DNA of 15,980 nucleotides from 70-18 sp041691815 (GTDB taxonomy: Bacteria > Pseudomonadota > Alphaproteobacteria > Acetobacterales > Acetobacteraceae): NCBI GenBank assembly GCA_041691815.1, contig JBEPTZ010000102.1:1-15980 (forward strand), in the 5' to 3' direction. The notes beneath the pieces are model-generated. The model saw nothing but the letters and a program-made list of their open reading frames with translations. It searched no databases and was not told where the DNA came from. The translations under genes and the position numbers were made by a program. Shown in pieces: positions 1 through 5,654 of this stretch (its first letter is position 1; each line of letters begins with the position of its first letter).

Positions 1-30
1 GATGCCTTACCGCCTTCTCAAACTGGCTGA

Positions 31-282
31 CTATCCTGGGTAAGCAGGAAAAGTTATAGCAATGCGTTTGCTGCAACGCATAAATCCTTACCGAACATCA
101 AAGATATTGAGGGGTTGTTCATTGATGTTCGGGAGGCCTTGGTGGCTGTGGCGCGCTACAGACTCCGAGAAGTATCAGAATTTGTGAAAATCCCTGACCC
201 TGAAATTATCGTTGTCGACAGGTTCGGATCGGAGGCCGAGATCGATAGGATGTTGGACGATCCGGCTGTGAGGGGCACTTGA
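31..282 (+). CDS. Unrecognised reading frame at left edge, possibly truncated or degraded
   Basis: An open frame of 83 sense codons ends in TGA at 280-282, two bases before the ATG of the next frame, so the two look co-translated. The frame is closed upstream by TGA at 28-30 and has no early ATG. The only plausible starts are TTG 115, TTG 139 or GTG 142, the last five bases after GGGAGG (131-136). The translation looks protein-like, with a helix-prone stretch (about IDVREALVAVARYRLREV) followed by a strand-like segment (PEIIVV) and an acidic C-terminus. A different frame carries a short tail that stops at TAG 57-59 and could be the end of an upstream gene. Base composition is far poorer in G+C than the chromosome to the right. 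I do not recognise the family; it may be a phage or island gene or a broken gene. The exact start is unknown. Confidence 0.35.
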   Translation, partial: LSWVSRKSYSNAFAATHKSLPNIKDIEGLFIDVREALVAVARYRLREVSEFVKIPDPEIIVVDRFGSEAEIDRMLDDPAVRGT

Positions 283-283
283 A

Positions 284-637
284 ATGACTCTGTTGACGCA
301 GGCCCAATGGAGCGCAGCGTTTGTACGTTATGGTGTTACATCTGACGAGCAGATAGCCATCGAACAATCTATCAACAGTGGCGCTCTGGGATCGCTTTTG
401 GACCAAGTTGATCAGGAATCCGGCGCTTCGCCAGTTGCCGACGCGACTGCTGTATTCTCCAGCGGCATAATCACTACTTCTGATGGTACGATGGCCGCAT
501 GTGTTCTTCCCCCGTGGGCATTCCGTATGCGCAATGCATTCCGGTGCCTCGGCGCTATGCACCCGGTGATGATCCAAGCCGGTTTCGCTGCGCTTTACAA
601 GGCCGGGCAGGCCAGCGGAGCCGGGCCCACATGGTAG
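284..637 (+). CDS. Hypothetical protein, 117 aa, unrecognised
   Basis: The frame starts with ATG at 284, one base after the TGA of the preceding frame, with a purine-rich GTGAGGGG (267-274) at Shine-Dalgarno distance, and ends in TAG at 635-637. The product has no predicted signal peptide or transmembrane segment and no motif I know. It starts with a Gln/Trp/Ala-rich segment (TQAQWSAAF) that could form helices, has a Ser/Thr-rich middle, and ends in an Ala/Gly-rich tail (QASGAGPTW). Codon use and G+C are lower than in the genes from 734 onward, which suggests transfer. Together with the frame at 31-282 it is probably the end of a mobile or phage-derived block. No function is assigned. Confidence 0.45.
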   Translation: MTLLTQAQWSAAFVRYGVTSDEQIAIEQSINSGALGSLLDQVDQESGASPVADATAVFSSGIITTSDGTMAACVLPPWAFRMRNAFRCLGAMHPVMIQAGFAALYKAGQASGAGPTW

Positions 638-733
638 CAACGATCGCTTCGGGCAACCGTTGCGACAGGTCTGCTGACTTGCAGGAGGGCAGCGCCGGAC
701 GTATAGCGCGGACGCATTGCGAGGAGCCGCAGC

Positions 734-1921
734 ATGGTTACTTCATCCGCTCACCCCGTTCTGGCTCAGCGCATGAGCCAGCTTGGCACCGAGGCGGCGT
801 TTCAGGTGCTGGCGCGGGCCAGCGCGCTGCAGGCCGCGGGCAAGGACATCGTCAACCTGTGCATCGGGCAGCCGGATTTCAAAACCCCGGCGCATATTGT
901 CGAGGCCGGGCGGAAGGCGCTGGCGGATGGGCATCACGGCTATACGCTGGCCAACGGGATATTGCCGCTGCGCGAGGCGGTGGTGGCCGATCTGCATCGG
1001 CGGCATGGGGTTCAGGTGTCGCCGGACCGGGTGCTGGTGGTGCCGGGCGGCAAGGTGACGATGTTTTTCGCGATCATGATGTTCGGCGAGCCGGGCGGCG
1101 AGATCATCTATCCCAACCCGGGGTTTCCGATCTACGAGAGCGTGATCGGGTTTTCCGGGGCGACGCCGGTGCCGATGAAGCTGCATGAGAGCCGCGGATT
1201 CTCGTTCAACGCCGATGAGGTGCTGGGCCTGATCACGCCGCGCACCAGGCTGCTGATTTTGAACAGCCCGGCCAACCCGACCGGCGGGGTGGTGCCAAAG
1301 AGCGAACTGGATCGGCTGGTGGCAGGGCTGGTGCGGCATCCGCATGTGGCGGTGCTGTCCGACGAGATCTATGGCGAGATGCTGTATGAGGGCACGCATA
1401 CCAGCCTCACCACCTATCCGGAGATCGCCGATCGGCTGATTCTGCTGGACGGCTGGAGCAAGACCTATGCGATGACCGGCTGGCGGATGGGCTACGGAGT
1501 GTGGCCGCAGCCGTGGGCGGTGGAGGCCGAGCGGCTGGCGATCAACGTGCATTCCTGCGTCAACGCGGCGACGCAATATGCCGGGATCGCGGCGCTGACC
1601 GGGCCGCGCGAGCCGGCCGAGCAGATGGTGGCGGCGTTTGCCGAGCGGCGGTCGTATATCATCCCGGCGCTGAACCAGTTGCCGGGGGTGACCTGCGTGA
1701 TGCCGGGCGGCGCGTTCTATGCGTTTCCGAACATCACCGGCACCGGGATGGACAGCCACACCTTCCAGAACCGGCTGCTGGAGGAGGGCGGCGTGGCGTC
1801 GCTGTCGGGCACCAGCTTCGGGGCGCTGGGCGAGGGGTATGTGCGGCTGTCCTATGCCGCCAGCCTGCCGCAGTTGAAGGAGGCGGTGCGGCGGATCGGG
1901 GCGCTGCTGGCGAAGGGTTAG
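734..1921 (+). CDS. Class I/II pyridoxal-phosphate aminotransferase
   Basis: A 395-aa fold-type I aminotransferase of typical family length. Visible landmarks: the N-terminal GQPDFKTP loop, NPTGG at about 181-185 (Asn181 contacts PLP), SDEIYGEM with Asp210 and Tyr213, the SKTYAMTGWRMGYG signature with the PLP Schiff-base lysine at Lys243, and Arg371 in YVRLSYA for the substrate alpha-carboxylate. Family knowledge: it moves an amino group from an amino acid to a 2-keto acid in the cytoplasm; the exact donor cannot be read from sequence. The start is ATG 734 behind a GAGGAG motif (721-726); ATG 773 is a less likely alternative. It converges on the hydroxyacid dehydrogenase at 2006-2968 across a hairpin. 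Context suggests the keto-acid product feeds the neighbouring dehydrogenases (inference). Confidence 0.93.
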   Translation: MVTSSAHPVLAQRMSQLGTEAAFQVLARASALQAAGKDIVNLCIGQPDFKTPAHIVEAGRKALADGHHGYTLANGILPLREAVVADLHRRHGVQVSPDRVLVVPGGKVTMFFAIMMFGEPGGEIIYPNPGFPIYESVIGFSGATPVPMKLHESRGFSFNADEVLGLITPRTRLLILNSPANPTGGVVPKSELDRLVAGLVRHPHVAVLSDEIYGEMLYEGTHTSLTTYPEIADRLILLDGWSKTYAMTGWRMGYGVWPQPWAVEAERLAINVHSCVNAATQYAGIAALTGPREPAEQMVAAFAERRSYIIPALNQLPGVTCVMPGGAFYAFPNITGTGMDSHTFQNRLLEEGGVASLSGTSFGALGEGYVRLSYAASLPQLKEAVRRIGALLAKG

Positions 1922-1932
1922 GCAGGGAAGAT

Positions 1933-1999
1933 TCACAAAGAGACGTAGAGACGAAGAGCAGGAAGATTCGCTTCTCTTCGTCTCTACGTCTCTTTGTGA
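1933..1999. terminator. Long perfect inverted repeat between convergent genes; likely bidirectional terminator or dispersed repeat
   Basis: The arms 1933-1958 and 1974-1999 are exact reverse complements (26 bp) around a 15-base loop (1959-1973). The hairpin sits between the aminotransferase stop (1919-1921) and the dehydrogenase stop (2006-2008), where a shared terminator is expected. The arm consists of repeated AGAGACG/CGTCTCT-like steps, is much less G+C-rich than either gene, and is not followed by a T-run on either strand. Termination is therefore inferred from position and stem length; it could instead be a copy of a dispersed palindromic repeat. Confidence 0.75.
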
Positions 2000-2005
2000 G
2001 ATGTC

Positions 2006-2968
2006 TTACTTGACTAGGTTGCTCGGTGTCTTGCCGGCCAGGACGGCGTCGATGCCGTCCAGCGCCACGTGGCCCATGGCGTCGCGGGTTTCGGTGGTGG
2101 CGCTGCCGAGATGCGGCAGCAGGACGACGTTTTCCAGGCCGAGATAGCCGGGGTTCATGTTCGGTTCGCCGGCATAGACGTCCAGGCCTGCATAGCCGAT
2201 ATGGCCGGATTTGAGGGCGGCGATCACCGCGTCGTCGTCGACCAGGGTGCCGCGGGCGGCGTTGGCCAGGATGGCGCCGCGCGGCAGGCGGGCGATGCGG
2301 GCGGCATTCAGCCACTTCAGCGTGCCGGCGCCGCCTGGAGCGTTGAGGCTCAGCACGTCGCAGGCCGGCAGGAAGGTTTCGTCCGAGGCGTGAAAGGTGG
2401 CGCCGTGCTCCAACTCCGGCGGCAGGCGGGCGATGTCGTGGTAATGCACGGCCATGCCGAAGGCGCCGGCCATGCGGGCCAGTTCGCGGCCGATGCGGCC
2501 CATGCCGAAGATGCCGAGGCGGCGGCCGGAGACCAGGGTGCCCATCAGTTGCGTGGGCGCCCAGCCTTCCCACTTGCCGGCGCGGACCAGGCGCTCGCCC
2601 TCGCCGGCGCGGCGGGCGGCGGCGAGGATCAGCAGCATCGCGCATTCGGCGGTGGCGACCGAAAGCACGTCCGGCGTGTTGACCACCTTGATGCCGCGGG
2701 CATGGGCGGCGGCGACGTCGATATGCTCGTAGCCGACGCTGAAGGTGCCAACGACGCGCACCGTGTCCGGCAGGGCGGCCATGGTGGCGGCATCGATGCG
2801 GTCGGCGGCACAGGCCAGGATGGCGTCGGCGCCCTGGGCGAGGGCGAGGATGTCGGCGCCGGTGCGGGGGGTGTCGGCCTCGTTGAGGCGGGCGGTGTAG
2901 TCGCGGGCGCACCTGGCCTCGATGGCGGCGGGGAGCTTGCGGGTTACCAGGAGGACGGGCTTGGGCAT
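2006..2968 (-). CDS. D-isomer-specific 2-hydroxyacid dehydrogenase (glyoxylate/hydroxypyruvate reductase-like), paralog 1
   Basis: A 320-aa cytoplasmic NAD(P)-dependent oxidoreductase that interconverts 2-keto acids and D-2-hydroxy acids. The Rossmann motif GMGRIG lies at 155-160, and the catalytic triad of the family is present: Arg239 (NAARGTLVD), Glu268 (YAGEP) and His286 (LPHLGSAT). The SVGYEHID segment (77-84) is the usual substrate-loop region. I chose ATG at 2968, not the in-frame upstream ATG at 3022, because AAGGA (minus strand, about 2977-2981) lies 8 bases before it, because the protein then begins as the family does, and because the 3022 start would run through the A/T-rich repeat. 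It lies downstream of, and in the same direction as, a paralog at 3126-4088, but the repeat at 2996-3117 separates them. Substrate is unknown; glyoxylate, hydroxypyruvate and bulkier keto acids are all possible. Confidence 0.9.
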   Translation of the reverse strand: MPKPVLLVTRKLPAAIEARCARDYTARLNEADTPRTGADILALAQGADAILACAADRIDAATMAALPDTVRVVGTFSVGYEHIDVAAAHARGIKVVNTPDVLSVATAECAMLLILAAARRAGEGERLVRAGKWEGWAPTQLMGTLVSGRRLGIFGMGRIGRELARMAGAFGMAVHYHDIARLPPELEHGATFHASDETFLPACDVLSLNAPGGAGTLKWLNAARIARLPRGAILANAARGTLVDDDAVIAALKSGHIGYAGLDVYAGEPNMNPGYLGLENVVLLPHLGSATTETRDAMGHVALDGIDAVLAGKTPSNLVK

Positions 2969-2995
2969 TCTGGGGGTCCTTTTAGGGAAGGAAGT

Positions 2996-3117
2996 CTTCT
3001 TTTTGTGAGCAAAAAGAAGCAAAAAAACTTTTTATCCATTGGAGTGTACGGCGTCTCCACAACTCCAATGTTGCAAGGCGGATGAAAGTTTTTTGGTTCT
3101 TTTTTTCAAAAAAGAAC
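2996..3117 (-). repeat. Paired-hairpin A/T-rich intergenic repeat, copy A
   Basis: Two hairpins bound a 122-base unit. The first is a 10-bp stem 2996-3005/3010-3019 with loop TGAG; the second is a 10-bp stem 3096-3105/3108-3117. Between them is an inner 9-bp stem, CATTGGAGT (3037-3045) with ACTCCAATG (3062-3070). Read on the minus strand, this copy matches the plus-strand copy at 5462-5585: positions 2997-3039 match 5542-5584 at 40 of 43 bases, and TGTTGCAAGGCGG (3069-3081) is the exact complement of 5499-5511. It lies between the two dehydrogenase genes and could end or weaken read-through from paralog 2 into paralog 1, but no T-run follows the stems as in a classical terminator. Confidence 0.85.
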
Positions 3118-3125
3118 GGCTTGCT

Positions 3126-4088
3126 TTACTTCCATAACGGGTCAATCGGCGGTTTGCCGGCCAGCACGGCGGCGATGTTGTCCAGTGCGCGGTAGCCCAT
3201 GGCGTTGCGGGTTTCCACCGTGGCACTGCCCATGTGCGGGCAGAGGAAGGTGTTGGGCAGGTCTGCGAAGCGGGTGTCAAACTCCGGTTCGGCGCGGAAC
3301 ACGTCGAGGCCGGCGGCGAACAGGTGGTCGCTGGCCAGCGCCTCGTAGAGCGCGTCCTCGTCCACCAGCCCGCCGCGCGAGGTGTTGACGAAGACCGCAC
3401 CCTTGGGCAGCAGGGCGAGGGTTTCGGCGTTGATGATCGAGGCGGTTTCCGGGCCGCCGGGGGCGTGCACGGTGAGGATGTCGCAGTGCGGCAGCATGGC
3501 GCGCAGGTCGGCGAAGTATTCGGCGCCCTGTTCGAGGTCCGGCGGCAGGCGGGAGCGGTTGCAGTAGAGGATGCGCATGCTGAAGCCGCGGGCGCGGGTG
3601 GCGACCTCGCGGCCGATGCGGCCCATGCCCAGGATGCCCAGCGTTTTACCGGCGACGCGCAGGCCCATCATCTCGCCGAGGCCGTAGCCGTGACGCCAGC
3701 CGCGGCGCATGATGGCGTCGTATTCATGGGCGCGGCGGCAGGCGTTGAGGATCAGCATGAAGGCCAGGTCGGCGGTGCATTCGTTCAGCACCTCCGGGGT
3801 GTTGGTAACCGGCAGGCGGCGGGCGCGGGCGGCCTCGATGTCGATATGTTCGGTGCCGACGCTGCAGGTGGCGAGGATTTTAACGTGCGCCGGGATGGCG
3901 GCGATGACCTCGGCGGGGTAGCGGACATGCGAGGTGATCATCAGCGCGTCGGCCTGGTGGTCGGTAAGGGCGCGCAGTACTTCCTCGGCGGTCATCGAGG
4001 CGCCGTTGTACGGGCTGTCGTATTCGGCGTGGACGCGGATGGCGACATCGGGCGCGATCTGGCGGCTGACGATCAGGCGCGGCTTCAT
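3126..4088 (-). CDS. D-isomer-specific 2-hydroxyacid dehydrogenase, paralog 2
   Basis: A 320-aa NAD(P)-dependent D-2-hydroxyacid dehydrogenase of the glyoxylate/hydroxypyruvate reductase branch. GMGRIG is at 154-159, with catalytic Arg238 (NTSRGGLVD), Glu267 (FRAEP) and His285 (CPHMGSAT). It has exactly the same length as the gene at 2006-2968 and aligns with it almost without gaps. Shared features include GMGRIGRE, the GSAT-ETR-AMG block and the VLAGK-P C-terminus, so the two probably arose by duplication. The substrate-side loops differ (SVGTEHID here, SVGYEHID there), so the substrates may differ. The start is ATG at 4088 with GGGGAG (minus strand, 4095-4100) six bases upstream. It is divergent from hyuC, 101 bases away. 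The stop codon abuts repeat copy A. Confidence 0.9.
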   Translation of the reverse strand: MKPRLIVSRQIAPDVAIRVHAEYDSPYNGASMTAEEVLRALTDHQADALMITSHVRYPAEVIAAIPAHVKILATCSVGTEHIDIEAARARRLPVTNTPEVLNECTADLAFMLILNACRRAHEYDAIMRRGWRHGYGLGEMMGLRVAGKTLGILGMGRIGREVATRARGFSMRILYCNRSRLPPDLEQGAEYFADLRAMLPHCDILTVHAPGGPETASIINAETLALLPKGAVFVNTSRGGLVDEDALYEALASDHLFAAGLDVFRAEPEFDTRFADLPNTFLCPHMGSATVETRNAMGYRALDNIAAVLAGKPPIDPLWK

Positions 4089-4189
4089 GGGTTTCTCCCC
4101 GGCTTTGCCGCTGTTATGCCGTTTCGCGGGCGGTTGCGGAAGGGGGCGGGGCGGGGCAGGGTGCGGCGGTGATTGCTGGAGGGAGCGCG
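4089..4189. other. Divergent intergenic region between dehydrogenase paralog 2 and hyuC
   Basis: These 101 bases must hold the 5' signals for both divergent genes. The ribosome-binding sites are clear: CTCCCC at 4095-4100 for the minus gene and GGAGGGAG at 4178-4185 for the plus gene. A G-rich tract fills about 4139-4170. I see no convincing -35/-10 pair and no obvious operator palindrome. Confidence 0.4.
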
Positions 4190-5455
4190 ATGCTGCCCAA
4201 CCTGACCCCGGATGTGACGCTGGCCGCGCGGCTGTTCGACACGCTGCGCGAGCGCAGCTTCGACGGGGTGGGGGTGACGCGCGACGCCTATGGGCCGGGC
4301 GAGCGGATGGCGCATGTGCTGCTGCGCGGCGAGGCGGCGGCGCTGGGGCTGGAGACGGCGGTCGATCCGGCCGGGAACCTGCTGATGGTGCTGCCGGGGG
4401 CGGACCGGGCGGCGAAGCGGGTGGTGCTGGGCAGCCACCTGGATTCGGTGGCGCAGGGCGGCAATTTCGATGGCGCGGCGGGGGTGCTGGCCGGGCTGGC
4501 GGCGGTGGCGGGGATGCAGCGGGCGGGGTTTCGGCCGGCGCGGGATGTGGTGGTGCTGGCCAATCGGGCGGAGGAGGCCGGGGCCTGGTTTCCGACCAGC
4601 CTGCCGGGCAGCCGGGCGGCGCTGGGGCGGCTACCGGCGGAGGCGCTGGAGGTCGCGCGGCAGGATACCGGCCGGAGCCTGGCTGCGCATATGACCGAGG
4701 AGGGCTTCGACCCGGAGGCGGTGCGGGCGGGGCGGTGCCTGCTGCCGCCGGAGAGCATCGCCGCCTATCTGGAGTTGCATATCGAGCAGGGGCCGGTGCT
4801 GGAGGCCGAGGGGGTGCCGCTCGGGGTGGTGACTGGGCTGCCTGGCTCGCTGCGGCTGCGCGATGCGGCGGTGTTCGGGGAATACAACCATTCCGGGGCG
4901 ACGCCGCGGAAGTATCGGGCCGATGCGGCGATGGCGCTGGCGGAGTTGGCGTATCGGCTGGATGAGCATTGGGCGCGGCTGGAGGCGCGCGGGTTGCGGC
5001 TGGTGTGCACGTTCTGCACCATGGGGACGACGGTGGAGGCCGGATTCACCAAGGTGCCTGGCGAGGCGCGGTTTCAGCTTGATGTGCGCAGCACCGACCC
5101 AGCGGCGCTGGCGGCGATGGCGGTGGAGCTGGAGCGGCTGGTGGCCGAGATCGGGCCGCGGCGCTGGGTGCGGTTTGAACTCGGGCGGCTGCAGAAGATC
5201 GCGCCGACGCCGATGGACGCCGAGGTGCAGACCGGGCTGGTGCGGGCGGCCCAGGCGCTGGGGATCGGGCATCGGGTGATGCCGTCGGGCGGCGGGCACG
5301 ACGCGGCGAGCTTCGCACAGGCGGGGGTGCCGGCCGGGATGCTGTTCGTGCGCAACCAGAATGGCAGCCATAATCCGCACGAGGCGATGCGGATGGAGGA
5401 TTTCGCCAAAGGCGCGGCGGTGGTGACGCGTTGGGCGGCGGGGATGGCAGGGTAA
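4190..5455 (+). CDS. hyuC: M20-family N-carbamoyl-L-amino-acid hydrolase / Zn-dependent amidase (HyuC-type)
   Basis: A 421-aa cytoplasmic binuclear metallo-amidohydrolase of the beta-ureidopropionase/allantoate amidohydrolase/HyuC group. Likely metal ligands and motifs in order: His83 (GSHLDS), bridging Asp94 (GGNFDG), Glu128/Glu129 (RAEEAG), His197 (ELHIEQG), the HSGATP lid segment near 234-239, SGGGHDA (366-372) and His394 (SHNPHE). Spacing matches characterised members from memory. Family reaction: an N-carbamoyl amino acid is hydrolysed to amino acid, CO2 and ammonia; allantoate-type substrates are possible. I chose ATG 4190, seven bases after GGAGG (4178-4182), over GTG 4169, which would put the ribosome site inside the gene. 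The segment after Glu129 (AWFPTSLPGSRA) differs from the common GSRF version I remember, so specificity may differ. It lies next to hyuA and hyuB, which supports a hydantoin or cyclic-amide route. Confidence 0.85.
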   Translation: MLPNLTPDVTLAARLFDTLRERSFDGVGVTRDAYGPGERMAHVLLRGEAAALGLETAVDPAGNLLMVLPGADRAAKRVVLGSHLDSVAQGGNFDGAAGVLAGLAAVAGMQRAGFRPARDVVVLANRAEEAGAWFPTSLPGSRAALGRLPAEALEVARQDTGRSLAAHMTEEGFDPEAVRAGRCLLPPESIAAYLELHIEQGPVLEAEGVPLGVVTGLPGSLRLRDAAVFGEYNHSGATPRKYRADAAMALAELAYRLDEHWARLEARGLRLVCTFCTMGTTVEAGFTKVPGEARFQLDVRSTDPAALAAMAVELERLVAEIGPRRWVRFELGRLQKIAPTPMDAEVQTGLVRAAQALGIGHRVMPSGGGHDAASFAQAGVPAGMLFVRNQNGSHNPHEAMRMEDFAKGAAVVTRWAAGMAG

Positions 5456-5461
5456 GGGAAG

Positions 5462-5585
5462 GCTTCTTTTTTGAAAAAAAGAAGCAAAAAACTTTTAACC
5501 GCCTTGCAACAGCAGAGGGGTGGAGCCGCCGGAGTCTCCAAATGGATGAAAAGTTTTTTTGGTTCTTTTTGTTCACAAAAAGAAC
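5462..5585 (+). repeat. Paired-hairpin A/T-rich intergenic repeat, copy B
   Basis: A 124-base unit starting seven bases after the hyuC stop. Its first hairpin is an 11-bp stem, 5462-5472/5475-5485; its second is a 10-bp stem, 5562-5571/5576-5585, with loop TTCA. It is the opposite-orientation counterpart of copy A (2996-3117). The second half matches at 40 of 43 bases, the first 38 bases (5463-5500) match at 34 of 38, and the middle shares 13 exact bases (5499-5511). In both hairpins the closing pair is swapped (C-G against G-C) relative to copy A, so pairing is kept although the bases changed. It could act as a hyuC terminator. The short Lys/Phe-rich open frames across it are products of its A and T runs. 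Confidence 0.85.
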
Positions 5586-5654
5586 TGCTTGCTTGCCAGT
5601 CTTGCTTACCGGCGGTTGACTATGGCCTCTTTCACGAACGGATGACCTCGACCC

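Noticed and set aside
2969..3022. An upstream ATG at 3022 for dehydrogenase paralog 1
   Set aside because: It would start inside repeat copy A and add a Lys/Thr-rich leader unlike the family; ATG 2968 has AAGGA at proper spacing.
2996..5585. The inverted pair of repeats as terminal inverted repeats of a composite transposon carrying dehydrogenase 2 and hyuC
   Set aside because: There is no transposase between or beside them, no target-site duplication is visible, each copy is a self-contained double hairpin, and the family looks dispersed. Kept only as a repeat-family observation.
5616..5654. TTGACT at 5616-5621 as the -35 of a hyuA promoter
   Set aside because: No acceptable -10 hexamer lies 16-18 bases downstream (the candidates read ACGGAT, CGGATG or GGATGA).
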